DNA of 64,000 nucleotides from Hyphomicrobiales bacterium (GTDB lineage: Bacteria; Pseudomonadota; Alphaproteobacteria; Rhizobiales; Aestuariivirgaceae). The notes under the pieces were generated by a model. The model made no database searches and was not told the origin of the DNA. It saw only the letters and a list, made by a program, of their open reading frames with translations. The position numbers were made by a program, and so were the translations under genes. The DNA is taken from assembly GCA_016185245.1 (NCBI GenBank), contig JACPNZ010000005.1, positions 1-64,000 on the forward strand, read 5' to 3'. The stretch's first letter is position 1; each line of letters begins with the position of its first letter. Below, piece after piece: positions 46,965-56,458 of the stretch.

Positions 46965-47438
46965 TCAGAATGTAGAACCATCCTTGCGGGTGAAGGTGAA
47001 CTTGCCGGCGGTCTTGGTGCCGACCAGGTCGTGGTCCGGGTAGTTGGCGCGCTCGTCGGGCGAGCGGGTGCCGATCTCGAGATAGAGGGCGGGAGTCTTG
47101 CCGCGATTGAGCAGATTGTGACCGTTGGCAACACCGGCCTTGAATCCGGCGCACATGCCGGGACGAAGCGGGTGCTCGCCGGCATTATCGATGAGCGTAA
47201 TGTCGCCCTCCAGCACATAGATGAATTCATCCTCGCGCTCGTGCCAGTGGCGCAGCGCCGAAGCCGCCCCGGGCGCCAGCGTCACCAGATTGACGCCGTA
47301 CTGGGTGAGGCCGAAGGCATCGCCCACGGCCCGCTTTTCGCGGCCGGCGACGGCACCGGCATGGATGGGCGGATAGACCGTCGAGGTCCGCGCCGGAAGA
47401 TCGAGGGCGCGCAGGGCGGCAGGTTTGGTTTCAGCCAT
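46965..47438 (-). CDS. cupin domain protein
   Basis: 157 aa. Classical cupin motif 1 (RHWHEREDEFIYVLEGDI) with two His and one Glu metal ligands, and motif 2 (PGMCAGFKAGVANGHNLLN). Resembles single-domain cupins that act on sugar nucleotides or oxygenase substrates. Its first codons overlap the 3' end of the IscU-like gene by 8 nt, so translation is coupled to it. Confidence 0.87.
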   Translation of the reverse strand: MAETKPAALRALDLPARTSTVYPPIHAGAVAGREKRAVGDAFGLTQYGVNLVTLAPGAASALRHWHEREDEFIYVLEGDITLIDNAGEHPLRPGMCAGFKAGVANGHNLLNRGKTPALYLEIGTRSPDERANYPDHDLVGTKTAGKFTFTRKDGSTF

Positions 47439-47880
47439 GGGCAGGCGCCCTTTGCTTGGCCTCGATCTGGGTGACGGCATCGGCCACGGCATCGAAGGTA
47501 AGGAGCGTCGAAGGCTGCCTGGCCTTGAAATCTCGAACCGGAACAAGGGCTTCGAGGTCAGCCCATTTGCCGGTGGGGGGCGGGCCGTTGTCCTTCAGCA
47601 TGTGGTACATCTGTTCGCGTAAGTCCTTGAGCTCGGAGCCCGTGGAGCCCACCACATGGCGAGCCATGATCGATGAGGAAGCCTGACCCAGGGCGCAGGC
47701 TTTCACGTCATGGCCGAAATCGGTGACCACGCCATCGGCCATTGCGAGGTCGACGGTGACCTTGGAGCCGCACAGGCGGGAATGGGCAACTGCCGTGGCG
47801 TCAGGATGATCCAGGCGGCGGAGCCGGGGAATATCGGCGGCAAATTCGAGAATCTTACGGTTGTAGATATCGTTGATCAT
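47431..47880 (-). CDS. iron-sulfur cluster assembly scaffold protein (IscU/NifU-N-like)
   Basis: 149 aa, NifU_N fold. Conserved cysteines lie in the expected places for a scaffold: SRLCGSKVTV and VKACALGQASSSIMA; the third IscU cysteine region (K-x-x-C near residue 105) is not obvious, so this is the shorter SufU-like or orphan alphaproteobacterial type. AGGA upstream supports ATG 47880; an ATG at 47886 is also in frame. It is followed with an 8-nt overlap by the cupin gene and is divergent from folE. Confidence 0.85.
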   Translation of the reverse strand: MINDIYNRKILEFAADIPRLRRLDHPDATAVAHSRLCGSKVTVDLAMADGVVTDFGHDVKACALGQASSSIMARHVVGSTGSELKDLREQMYHMLKDNGPPPTGKWADLEALVPVRDFKARQPSTLLTFDAVADAVTQIEAKQRAPAHG

Positions 47881-48069
47881 GCACATATCCTAGCGCGCGA
47901 CAGCAAAAGGGGGAAATATCTTTGTGCCCCTAAACCGCGAGTACCGTTCGCCGATCGCGGCTGCCATGTCGCTTGCAGCTTTGCCTGGCTTCCTTGGCCA
48001 TGATATGGGAGCCACCGATGGCCGGGTAAAGACCAGTCAACCGGACAGCGAGAGCGAAGCGCAGGACCC

Positions 48070-48717
48070 ATGGACGCAATCATCAAGAAGATCAACCGTG
48101 AAACGACCGAACCCCGCAGCATCGTGACGCGGCGGCCAAGCCAGGAAGAGGCCGAGGCGGCGGTGCGCACCCTTCTGGCCTGGGCCGGCGACGATCCGGC
48201 CCGCGAGGGCCTGCTCGACACCCCGCGGCGGGTCACCAGCGCCTTCAAAGAATATTTCAGCGGCTATGGCGAGGACCCGGTCGAGGCCCTGTCACGCACC
48301 TTCGAGGAGGTCGGCGGCTATGACGATATCGTCATGCTGCGCGACATCGAGTTCAGCTCGCACTGCGAACACCACATCGCCCCCTTCGTCGGCCGGGCCC
48401 ATGTGGCCTATCTGCCGACCAAGGAAGTGGTCGGCATTTCCAAGCTCGCCCGGGTGGTCGACATCTATGCCCGGCGCCTGCAGACCCAGGAAACCATGAC
48501 CGCCCAGATCGCCCACTGCATCAACAATGCCCTGGCGCCGCGCGGCGTCGCCGTGATGCTCGAGGCGGTTCACACCTGCATGTCGATGCGCGGCATCGGC
48601 AAGCGCAATGTCGCCACCATCACCACCCAGTTCCTGGGCGAGTTCCGCTCCAATCCGGTGCTGCAGGCCCGCTTCATGGAACTGGTGCGGGCGCCTTCGG
48701 GCGGCTACTCCTTCTGA
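48070..48717 (+). CDS. folE: GTP cyclohydrolase I
   Basis: 215 aa. Converts GTP to dihydroneopterin triphosphate, the first step to folate. Zinc ligands Cys99 and His102 in [11 protein letters not shown] and Cys170 in HTCMSMRG, with GRAHVAYLP and [14 protein letters not shown]. Classical type IA, zinc-dependent. Its stop overlaps the start of hisI by one base (TGATG), so the two are coupled. Confidence 0.96.
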   Translation: MDAIIKKINRETTEPRSIVTRRPSQEEAEAAVRTLLAWAGDDPAREGLLDTPRRVTSAFKEYFSGYGEDPVEALSRTFEEVGGYDDIVMLRDIEFSSHCEHHIAPFVGRAHVAYLPTKEVVGISKLARVVDIYARRLQTQETMTAQIAHCINNALAPRGVAVMLEAVHTCMSMRGIGKRNVATITTQFLGEFRSNPVLQARFMELVRAPSGGYSF

Positions 48718-49124
48718 TGGCGGCGGACCTCGACGAAACCCTGGAGTTTCAGCCGAGGTTCGATGCCCAAGGGCTCATCACCGCGGTGGTGACCGACATT
48801 GGCGACGGCACCCTGCTGATGGTCGCCCAGATGACTGCCGAAGCGCTCCGCCTGACGCTCGCCACCGGCCAGGCGCATTTCTGGAGCCGGTCCCGACAGG
48901 CTCTTTGGCGGAAGGGTGAAAAATCCGGCGAATTCCTCAGCGTACAAGAAATTCTTACCGATTGCGATCAGGATGTGCTGCAGCTGAAAGTGGAGCCCCA
49001 TGGCCGTGGCGCCGCCTGCCACACCGGCCGCCGGACCTGCTTCTACCGGCGGGTGAAAGACGGCCGGCTGGAATTCACCGGCGCGACACCGCTGTTCGAT
49101 CCGGCAAAGATCTACAAGCGCTGA
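48717..49124 (+). CDS. hisI: phosphoribosyl-AMP cyclohydrolase
   Basis: 135 aa. Hydrolyses the adenine ring of PR-AMP in histidine synthesis. Conserved [17 protein letters not shown], the metal site DCDQD (82-86, with Cys83), and the paired cysteines CHTGRRTC (101, 108). A single-function enzyme without the HisE domain. The folE-hisI pairing is a known alphaproteobacterial arrangement. Confidence 0.96.
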   Translation: MAADLDETLEFQPRFDAQGLITAVVTDIGDGTLLMVAQMTAEALRLTLATGQAHFWSRSRQALWRKGEKSGEFLSVQEILTDCDQDVLQLKVEPHGRGAACHTGRRTCFYRRVKDGRLEFTGATPLFDPAKIYKR

Positions 49125-49134
49125 CCGGCGGCCC

Positions 49135-49569
49135 CTAACCGGCAGACGAAATATAGCTCTTGAGCTGCTCGGATTCCTGCTCGATCGTTTCGATGCGGTA
49201 CTTGACCACGTCGCCGATCGACACCATGCCGGCGAGCTTGCCGTCCTCGATCACCGGCAAGTGCCGGATGCGATGCTCGGTCATCCAGCCCATCAGTTCG
49301 GCCTCGGTGTCGCGCGGGCTACAGGTGCGCACCTCGACCATCATCACCTCGCGCGCCGCCAGCGCCAGAGCGTTTGCCCCATGGGCGGCGATGGCCTTGA
49401 CCACGTCGCGCTCCGACACGATGCCGGCGATGCCGCCCGAAGCGTCGATGACCACCACCGCACCGATCCGATGCTGCGCCAGGATGCCGGCAACCTCATT
49501 GAGAGTCTGGTTGGGACGGACGGTGACAACCGTGCGGCCCTTCTGCTTGAGGATCTGAGCAACCGCCAT
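49135..49569 (-). CDS. CBS domain protein
   Basis: 144 aa made of a CBS pair: first CBS (about 8-63, with GAVVVIDASGGIAGIVSERDVV), second CBS (about 73-128, with IRHLPVIEDGKLAGMVSIGDVV). Such proteins bind adenine nucleotides and sense energy state. GGAG supports ATG 49569. It converges on hisI and stands alone. Confidence 0.93.
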   Translation of the reverse strand: MAVAQILKQKGRTVVTVRPNQTLNEVAGILAQHRIGAVVVIDASGGIAGIVSERDVVKAIAAHGANALALAAREVMMVEVRTCSPRDTEAELMGWMTEHRIRHLPVIEDGKLAGMVSIGDVVKYRIETIEQESEQLKSYISSAG

Positions 49570-49623
49570 GACGATTCTCCTTCCAGTTCGGAAAAACGAT
49601 TGAAACATCATATCACAAACCCA

Positions 49624-50337
49624 TCAAGCCCGCAGCCTGCCCCTCGCCAGCAGGTAAAAGGCGACGAGGCCTCCGGCAAAACCGCCGAGGTGATCCTCCC
49701 AGGCGATGCCGCCCTGGGCCATGTACGAATTGCCGGTGAAACCGGTGGCGCCGGAATAGAGGGTGATGAGAAGGAATACGCCGGTGAAGATCAGGGCCCC
49801 GCGATGGCGCAGGAATTCGCCCGGTGTCAGCGGTACGGTCGAGGCCGGGTCGCCGGTGGCAAAGCCGTGAAACTTGCCGCCGCCATATATGATCGGCATG
49901 GCCGCCGCCATCAGTCCCGACACTCCGCCGGAAGCGCCAATCATGATGGTGCCGTCGCCCCAATGATCGGCGAGCGTCGCCGCCGCTCCGGCGATGGCCG
50001 CAATGGCGAAGACGAGCAGGAAGCGGAACGCCCCCAGATAGCGGGCCACCACCGTGCCGAAGATCAGGAGCCACAGGCTGTTGAACAGGAGATGGGTCCA
50101 GCTGGCGTGCAGAAAGGCGTAGCTGAGAAAGCTCCAGACCTGCGCGCCGGCAATCGCCGGAAACGGTTCGCCGCCGTAGCGCGCCGGGATGAAGGCAAAG
50201 GCATAGAGGCTCCACACCTGCCAGTCGTTGCCCGCCAATTGCAGCAGCCCGTGGATCGCCGCCAGCACTGCAATGAGCGCCAGAACCACCGGCGGCGACT
50301 GGAACACCGGCGGCCGCATCGAACCGAACTCGGACAC
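49624..50337 (-). CDS. rhomboid family intramembrane serine protease
   Basis: 237 aa, six or so transmembrane helices. Catalytic dyad Ser136 in GASGGVSG and His216 in WEDHLGGFAGG, and the oxyanion Asn86 in HLLFNSLWL. Cleaves membrane-spanning helices of unknown targets. A short insertion about 155-175 lies between the catalytic segments. Divergent from the PAS protein gene. Confidence 0.93.
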   Translation of the reverse strand: MSEFGSMRPPVFQSPPVVLALIAVLAAIHGLLQLAGNDWQVWSLYAFAFIPARYGGEPFPAIAGAQVWSFLSYAFLHASWTHLLFNSLWLLIFGTVVARYLGAFRFLLVFAIAAIAGAAATLADHWGDGTIMIGASGGVSGLMAAAMPIIYGGGKFHGFATGDPASTVPLTPGEFLRHRGALIFTGVFLLITLYSGATGFTGNSYMAQGGIAWEDHLGGFAGGLVAFYLLARGRLRA

Positions 50338-50430
50338 CGCAAACTCCCTGCTGGCACGACCCCTGCACCATGACCGTCGAACGTATTCGAATGATACAGC
50401 GGCGCTTCGGCCGCCCCCACGGGTGCAAAG

Positions 50431-51066
50431 ATGTTAGTTAACGAACAGTCCGCGACAAGCCAAGCCGATTCCGTCATCCTTCATCCCGGCAGCCGGGAGC
50501 TGTTCCGCCACTGGGAGGCCATGCGCGGCGAGCGCCCTGCCCCTGGCCGTTCCGACCTCGATCTGCGCCGGCTCGGCGATCTCTTGCCCTATCTCGCCAT
50601 TATCGAAAAAAATTCTCGCAGCGGCACCTTCCGCTGGCGGCTTGCGGGCACCGGCATCTGTCAACTATACCGGCAGGAATTGACCGGCGGCAATGTCCTT
50701 GCCGGCTTCGACGGCTTCGAAACCAATGTGATCGGCCGCCTGCTCGACAGCGTCATCTGCGACCTGCAACCTTGCCTGCTACGCTTCCGCTTCACCACCG
50801 ATCTTGGCCATGCGATCGGCGCCGAGATGATCGGCCTGCCGCTCACCTCCTCCGACGGCCAGTCTGTCCATGTCTTCGGCGGCCTGTTCCCGTTCCAGGA
50901 CAATATCGCCGGTCTTCCCTTCCGGGAGATCGCCAGCCTGGAGCTTTCTGCAGCGCGCGGCATCTGGACCGAGCATCTTCCGGAACCTGGTCGGGCCCGC
51001 CCCTCCCGGCCGGGTCTCAGCCGGGCCGATCGCGCCCTGCGGGTGATCCCCGGCGGAAAGGCCTGA
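50431..51066 (+). CDS. PAS domain protein (PAS_5 type)
   Basis: 211 aa with a single PAS_5 domain (about 20-165). Family-typical segments are LFRHWEAMRGERPAPGRSDLDLRRLGDLLPYLAIIE, FRWRLAGTGICQLYRQELTGGNVL and VHVFGGLFPF. No output domain follows, only a basic C-terminal tail. In Hyphomicrobiales such proteins are often encoded near PilZ proteins, as here (next gene). Ligand and role unknown. Confidence 0.85.
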   Translation: MLVNEQSATSQADSVILHPGSRELFRHWEAMRGERPAPGRSDLDLRRLGDLLPYLAIIEKNSRSGTFRWRLAGTGICQLYRQELTGGNVLAGFDGFETNVIGRLLDSVICDLQPCLLRFRFTTDLGHAIGAEMIGLPLTSSDGQSVHVFGGLFPFQDNIAGLPFREIASLELSAARGIWTEHLPEPGRARPSRPGLSRADRALRVIPGGKA

Positions 51067-51195
51067 CGCCCCGTTCTGGGCTGGAACTTTAACCGCTCCT
51101 TTACAACCTCCCCGTAGGGTCATCGCTGAATGCCATGAAATCCGGGTGGGCCGGTTTCGGCCGCCCTGGAGTGTCGTGAGCCGGGAGAACGAAGC

Positions 51196-51798
51196 GTGAT
51201 CGCGACTGCCACTGCCCCGACGCCGCAGGGAGGGCCACCCCTCGAACCGATCCAGCAGACGCTGTTCGGCCGCTTCATGTTGCCCGACACCACCGAGCAC
51301 CCCTGCCAGGTCACCGGTATCACCATCGACGGCGCCATCTTCGCCACCGATACCGTGCCGCCCTTGGGCCAGGCGATCGTCGCCTATCTCGAGGAGGTGG
51401 GCCGCATCGAAGCGACGTCCGCCGAGCCGGTGGTCGGCGGCTTCCGGGTGACCTTCTCGCTGACCGGTGCGCGCCGCGACCGTCTCGAACAGAGATTGCG
51501 TTGGCTGGTCCAGAAGCAGGAGGGCACCAACAGCACGGCCGATCGCCGGCATGCCCGCTACGAGCCGCGCGAGTCGCGCTCGCAGATTACGCTGCCGGAC
51601 GGCCGCGAATATTTCTGCGAGGTCATGGATATTTCGCTGTCGGGGGCTGCCGTCAAGGTCGAGGTGATGCCCAGCCTCGGCACCTATATCCTGCTCGGCA
51701 AGATGCGCGGCCGCGTGGTGCGCTATCTCGAGAACGGCGTCGGCATCGAGTTCGTCAAGCCCCTCGAGCGCGGCCAGCTGCAGGACCAGGTGCGCTGA
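51196..51798 (+). CDS. PilZ domain protein
   Basis: 200 aa with two related beta-barrel segments: a degenerate N-terminal one (about 25-110), and a C-terminal PilZ domain (about 112-198) with the c-di-GMP-binding arginines in DRRHARYEPRES and the D-x-S-x-x-G-type motif DISLSGAAVKV. It probably reports c-di-GMP levels to motility or surface functions. GTG start with GGGAG 9 nt upstream. It follows the PAS gene on the same strand. Confidence 0.88.
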   Translation: MIATATAPTPQGGPPLEPIQQTLFGRFMLPDTTEHPCQVTGITIDGAIFATDTVPPLGQAIVAYLEEVGRIEATSAEPVVGGFRVTFSLTGARRDRLEQRLRWLVQKQEGTNSTADRRHARYEPRESRSQITLPDGREYFCEVMDISLSGAAVKVEVMPSLGTYILLGKMRGRVVRYLENGVGIEFVKPLERGQLQDQVR

Positions 51799-51861
51799 GC
51801 CGACAACGGCGCTTTTCTTTTCCACCGTCCATGTCCTAGACTGTGCCCTTCAGAGCGCGAA

Positions 51862-53340
51862 TTGCGCCACAGGGGGATCATGGCCAGGACACGGACGGCA
51901 GGCAAGAAGCTCACCAGCCTTTCGGACATCTATGCCTTTTTCCGGCAGAACCAGACGCCGATCACCTTCCTGTCGCCGACGCCTTACAATATCCTGGGGC
52001 TCGGCCGCTGGATCAACCGCTTCGAATACATCAACTTCTTCGACAGTTTCGACGGCACCCACCCCAAGATCGCCGTGCCGCGCGAGCATGGGCCGCACGA
52101 GTTCCGCTCGATCGAGGACGTCAACAATTACCTGCTGCGTCACAAGGATGTCCGCGCCAGGCTCAAGGAGCGCGGCCCCGGCTATCTGTTGCTGGTGATG
52201 TTCGACGAGGAAACCGAGGCGCTCGCCCGCGAGCTCGGCCAGAAAATCGCGCTGCCGCCGGCCAAGCCGCGCAAGCACATCGACTCGAAGATCACCACGA
52301 CCAGGCTCGGTAACCAGGCCGGAATCGGAAGCGCTCCCAACACCATGGGAAGGGCCAGAACCTTCCGTGAACTGATGAAGCTCGCCGCCGGAGCCAGGCT
52401 CGGCGGCGATCTGGTGGTGCAAACGCCCTATGGCGATTCCGGCCGCACCACTTTTTTCATCAAGAACGAGGCCGACTGGAACAAGAACGCCGAACTCCTG
52501 GTGAAGGAGCAGCTCAAGGTCATGCGCCGCATCAACCATCTGCCGGGAACTCTCGAGGCCGTGGCCACCCGCCACGGCACCCTGGTGGGGCCGATGCAGA
52601 CCGACATCACCGGCTTTGCCGAAGTAACCCCCTACAAGGGCGGCTGGTGCGGCAACGATGTGTTCACCGGCGGCTTCGACAAGGAGCGCCGCGTCGTCAA
52701 GCGCATGGCCCAGAAGCTCGGCAACCGGCTCTACAAGGCGGGCTACAAGGGCGCCTTCTGCATGGACTTCCTGATCGACACCGACACCGGCCGGGTCTAT
52801 CTCGGCGAGATCAATCCGCGGATTTCCGGCGCTTCGCCGATGACCAATTTGATCACCTCGACCTATGGCGGCTGTCCCATCTTCATGTTCCATCTCCTGG
52901 AGTTCATGGGTATCGACTGGGAAGTCGACCTGAGGAAGGTGCAGCAGCGCTGGGCCGAATTCGACAACTGGAGCCAGCTCATTCTCAAATATCCCGTCGA
53001 CCGGGTCGAAATGATCACCCGGGCGCCGGCCTCCGGCATCTGGCGGATGAACGACAAGGGCGAGATCTCCTTGACGCGCAAGTCGATCGACTGGTTCCTG
53101 GTGTCGGATGAAGAAGAAGCCTTCTATCTCCGGGTCTATACGGCGGGCGATTACCGCTACCATGGCGCCGACATGGGCATATTAGTGTCGCGCGGCAGAT
53201 TCCAGACCGACGACCGCAAGCTGACCGAGCGGGCCAAGCAGTGGGTGGCTGCCATCAACCGGCAGTTCGAAGCGATCCCGGTGACGGGCGCGTCAGCACC
53301 GGTACCGCCGCCCGCCCACGACGCCAACAAGATGTTCTGA
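51862..53340 (+). CDS. biotin-carboxylase-like ATP-grasp protein
   Basis: 492 aa. The ATP-grasp core is visible: DSKITTTRLGNQAGIGSAPN, the strand LVVQTPYGDSGRTTFF, and the metal site YLGEINPRISGASPMTNL. An ~150-residue N-terminal domain resembles the pre-ATP-grasp fold. Rhizobial homologues are annotated as biotin carboxylase, but no biotin carboxyl carrier or carboxyltransferase gene is here. It may instead ligate or phosphorylate a small acid. ATG at 51862 or 51880 (IMARTRT). It is 3 nt upstream of the FAH-family gene, so they form one unit. Confidence 0.82.
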   Translation: MRHRGIMARTRTAGKKLTSLSDIYAFFRQNQTPITFLSPTPYNILGLGRWINRFEYINFFDSFDGTHPKIAVPREHGPHEFRSIEDVNNYLLRHKDVRARLKERGPGYLLLVMFDEETEALARELGQKIALPPAKPRKHIDSKITTTRLGNQAGIGSAPNTMGRARTFRELMKLAAGARLGGDLVVQTPYGDSGRTTFFIKNEADWNKNAELLVKEQLKVMRRINHLPGTLEAVATRHGTLVGPMQTDITGFAEVTPYKGGWCGNDVFTGGFDKERRVVKRMAQKLGNRLYKAGYKGAFCMDFLIDTDTGRVYLGEINPRISGASPMTNLITSTYGGCPIFMFHLLEFMGIDWEVDLRKVQQRWAEFDNWSQLILKYPVDRVEMITRAPASGIWRMNDKGEISLTRKSIDWFLVSDEEEAFYLRVYTAGDYRYHGADMGILVSRGRFQTDDRKLTERAKQWVAAINRQFEAIPVTGASAPVPPPAHDANKMF

Positions 53341-53343
53341 GCG

Positions 53344-54531
53344 ATGTCCACGCTTGCCGCCCATCTGACGCCGGAGAGAACCCTGCCCGCCTCCGGCACG
53401 CTTGTCGGCCGCGTCTGGAACGCCATCGCCGGCGGCCCCTCGCTGGTGCGGGTCGATGGCGGCGACGTCATCGACATCACCGCCAGCTTTGCCACCCTGC
53501 GCGATCTCTGCGAGCAAAGCGATCCGGCCGCGGCGGCGCGAGGTGCCAAGGGCCAAAGCCTCGGGGCCCTGGCGGCGATCCTCGCCAACACCGCGCCCGA
53601 GACGCGCGATGCTTCCAAACCCTGGCTCCTCGCTCCCATCGATCTGCAAGCGATCAAGGCGGCCGGCGTTACCTTCGCGATCTCGATGCTGGAGCGGGTG
53701 ATCGAGGAGCGGGCCCGCGGCAATCCCCAGGCCGCCGCCGACATCCGCGCCTCGATCCGCGAGCTGATCGGCGAGGATCTGTCGAAGCTGAAGCCCGGCT
53801 CACCCCAGGCGATGGAACTGAAGCGGGTACTGATCGCCAAGAACATGTGGTCGCAATATCTCGAGGTGGGGATCGGCCCCGATGCCGAAATCTTCACCAA
53901 GTCGCAAGTCATGGCCGCCGTCGGCCACGGGCAAGAAGCGGGACTCAATCCGGTTTCGAGCTGGAACAATCCCGAGCCCGAGGTGGTGGTGGTGGTGGCC
54001 TCGACCGGCCGGATCGTCGGCGCCAGCCTCGGCAACGACGTCAATCTGCGCGATGTCGAGGGCCGTTCCGGCCTCCTCCTCGGCAAGGCCAAGGACAACA
54101 ATGCCAGCTGCGCCATCGGCCCCTTCGTGCGCCTGTTCGACGAGGGCTTCGGCCTCGACCAGGTGCGCTCCATGCAATTGACCCTCACCGTCGAGGGCGA
54201 GGATGGCTATGTGCTGAAGGGCTCGTCCAACATGGCCAAGATCAGCCGCGATCCCGCCGACCTGGTGGGCCAGATGCTCAACGCCCACCACCAATATCCC
54301 GACGGCGCGGTCTTGTTCCTGGGCACGCTCTTCGCCCCCGTCGAGGACCGCGACGTGAAGGGCCAGGGCTTCACCCACAAGATGGGCGACATCGTCACCG
54401 TCGCCTCGCCCGAACTGGGCGCTCTCAGCAACCGCATGGTCGCCACCGACGTCGCCCCGCCCTGGACCTTCGGCGCGAGCCACCTGATGCGCAATCTGGC
54501 CAGGCGCGGGCTGCTGGAGGATAACCGGTGA
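53344..54531 (+). CDS. fumarylacetoacetate hydrolase (FAH) family protein
   Basis: 395 aa. FAH-fold enzyme resembling the larger 2-keto-3-deoxy-sugar-acid dehydratase-like members. Signatures: YLEVGIGPDAEIFTKSQVM, NPEPEVVVVVASTGRIVGASLGNDVNLRD (metal-binding Glu/Asp) and KDNNASCAIGPFVR. It probably acts on a 2-keto acid from sugar-acid degradation; the exact reaction is not known. The start is 3 nt after the ATP-grasp stop. Its stop overlaps, as GTGA, the start of the decayed gene that follows. Confidence 0.88.
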   Translation: MSTLAAHLTPERTLPASGTLVGRVWNAIAGGPSLVRVDGGDVIDITASFATLRDLCEQSDPAAAARGAKGQSLGALAAILANTAPETRDASKPWLLAPIDLQAIKAAGVTFAISMLERVIEERARGNPQAAADIRASIRELIGEDLSKLKPGSPQAMELKRVLIAKNMWSQYLEVGIGPDAEIFTKSQVMAAVGHGQEAGLNPVSSWNNPEPEVVVVVASTGRIVGASLGNDVNLRDVEGRSGLLLGKAKDNNASCAIGPFVRLFDEGFGLDQVRSMQLTLTVEGEDGYVLKGSSNMAKISRDPADLVGQMLNAHHQYPDGAVLFLGTLFAPVEDRDVKGQGFTHKMGDIVTVASPELGALSNRMVATDVAPPWTFGASHLMRNLARRGLLEDNR

Positions 54532-55323
54532 AATACAACAGCCCGCATTCGACCGCCGCCTGGGGGCCGCCGCCAAGGATTGGGAACAGGGCGTCGACTA
54601 TCACCGCCTGTCCACCGAGCGGCTGGCGCGGGCCCAGCAAGCCATTCGCTTTGCCGGCCTCGGCGCGGTTCGGTGTTTCAATTTCGATAACATCCGTTAT
54701 GTGACCTCCACCCACATCGGCGAATGGGCCCGCGACAGGTTTTTCCGCCATGCGCTGTGCCCGGCGCTAGGCACGCCCTTCCTGTGGGACCCGGCCCCGC
54801 CGGCCAAGCGCCTCTCGTCACCGTGGATCAGGGACAATGTGACCGCCCCCATCACCACCATGCAGGGCGCCATTCCGCCGTCGATGAACGTCCAGCACGA
54901 CTTCGCCAGGCAGATCAAGAAGGCGCTCGTCCATTGCGGCATCGCCAAGGAACCCCTCGGCATCGACTATCTCCAGGCTCCGGTCTCGGGCTCGACCGTC
55001 ATGGCCGAGGCCCGCACCCTCAAGCTGGTTCTCAACACCATGGTGGCGACCATGATGGAGATGCTGGTCAGCAGCGCGGTGGTCTCGCCTCTCCTCGGCT
55101 TCAAGCGCCCCATGCTGGAGAGCCAGGACTTCACCCCGGCCTTCACCGTCGAGCAGATGATGAAGGACCTCGACATCGTGCTCGCGGTCGGCCGAGGCAG
55201 CCATTGCCCGATGCCGCTGGTGGCCACATCCGCCAGCAATACGAGGGAGTCATCGCCAAGGGCGACGGCCAGTTCGACTTCTTCGCCCTGTTCAAGGAAT
55301 ACGCCCGCATGGCGGGGCTGTGA
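54528..55323 (+). pseudogene. composite decayed gene: M24 peptidase N-terminus joined to beta-hydroxyacid dehydrogenase C-terminus, frameshifted
   Basis: A good start (GTG at 54528, GGAGG 7 nt upstream) is followed within a few codons by a -1 shift. Frame 2 then reads an M24 Xaa-Pro-dipeptidase-like N-terminal half (YHRLSTERLARAQQAI, NIRYVTSTHIGEWAR, APITTMQGAIPPSMNVQHDF, EPLGID). At about 54970 it passes directly into a 3-hydroxyisobutyrate-dehydrogenase-like C-terminal half (YLQAPVSGST, LKLVLNTMVATMMEML, PLLGFKRPMLES). Expected segments are missing near 55010 and 55068. A second -1 shift near 55222 moves the ending (HIRQQYEGVIAKG...) to another frame. Not functional as written. Confidence 0.82.
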
Positions 55324-55326
55324 GCA

Positions 55327-56328
55327 TCAGTCGTAGAGACCCGGTTTTGGCACCAGCGCGATCCTGACGCTTCGGCCTTCGGCCAGGGATTGATGCCCGG
55401 CCTCGCCCACCGCCGAGGTCACATAGCCATCCCAGGCACTGGCGCCGACGGGCTTGCCGTCGGACAGCGATTTGATCCAGGCCTGCATCTGCAGGCGATA
55501 GGCATCGGCAAAGCGCGGCCGCCAGTCGGCCGGATAGAAGGTGGTCGAGGCTAGGCCGGTATTGACTTCGCTGTGGATGGGCGAGCGCAGTGATATGGTG
55601 CCCTTCTCGCAGACCAGTTCGCCGCGCACGTCATAACCATAGGCCGCATTGTTGAACATTTCGACATTGACGATCTGCCCTTTGGCGGTCTCGAACACCA
55701 GGAACACTGGCGCGCCGTTTTCTGCCATGCCGGCAATCTTCGGCTTGAACACCTGCACGCTGGTCAGTTCGGTATCGAGCAGCCAGCGCGAGATATCGAT
55801 CTCGTGCACCGCCGAATTGCTGATCGCCATCTTCGCGTCGAACCACGTGGGCGCCGACACATTGCGGTGGAAGTTGTGCAGCATGACGGCGCGGCCCAAT
55901 TCGCCGGAGAGGAGCTTCGCCTTCATCTCCATATAGGCGGGATCGAAATGCCGCATGTAGCCAACCTGCACCAGGCGCCGCCCGCCCTTCACCTCGGCGG
56001 CCAGGACCTCCAGGCACTCTCTGGCGGTGGGAGCGAGCGGCTTTTCGCACAGCACCGGCTTGCCGGCGGCGAGGCAGGTCAGGGTCAGATCGCGATGCGT
56101 CTGATCGGGCGAGGCGATCAGCACCGCATCGACGCTGCGATCATTGATCACTGCCATAGGATCGGGGGCAACGGTTTCGGCCCCGGTCTCGGCGGCAACC
56201 TGGCGGGCCCGGGCCCCGTCGGCGTCGGTGACCGCCCTGAGCCTCGCTCCCGGCACATGGTTGACGAGAGTCCTGGCATGATCGGCCCCCATGACGCCGA
56301 CGCCGATGATGCCAACTGCAATGGTCAT
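55327..56328 (-). CDS. Gfo/Idh/MocA family oxidoreductase (inositol 2-dehydrogenase-like)
   Basis: 333 aa. N-terminal Rossmann fold GIIGVGVMGADHARTL, the EKP motif in PVLCEKPLAPT, then the C-terminal sheet domain with GYMRHFDPAY and the catalytic-region ISNSAVHEIDISRWLL. Closest in feel to myo-/scyllo-inositol dehydrogenases, NAD-dependent. GGGGAG upstream supports ATG 56328. It converges on the decayed gene (3-nt gap) and is divergent from the second Gfo/Idh gene. Confidence 0.9.
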   Translation of the reverse strand: MTIAVGIIGVGVMGADHARTLVNHVPGARLRAVTDADGARARQVAAETGAETVAPDPMAVINDRSVDAVLIASPDQTHRDLTLTCLAAGKPVLCEKPLAPTARECLEVLAAEVKGGRRLVQVGYMRHFDPAYMEMKAKLLSGELGRAVMLHNFHRNVSAPTWFDAKMAISNSAVHEIDISRWLLDTELTSVQVFKPKIAGMAENGAPVFLVFETAKGQIVNVEMFNNAAYGYDVRGELVCEKGTISLRSPIHSEVNTGLASTTFYPADWRPRFADAYRLQMQAWIKSLSDGKPVGASAWDGYVTSAVGEAGHQSLAEGRSVRIALVPKPGLYD

Positions 56329-56458
56329 GTCAGTCTCCCCAATTTCGGTTTCCTGCCACGGAAGAGCCGATCGGAGCAAGGCCGTCCCGGTTATGAGCCG
56401 CCTTGCCAGGCGCGGCAATTGCTGGAACAGTGCCGCAAGATGGACATTGGGAGCTGCC

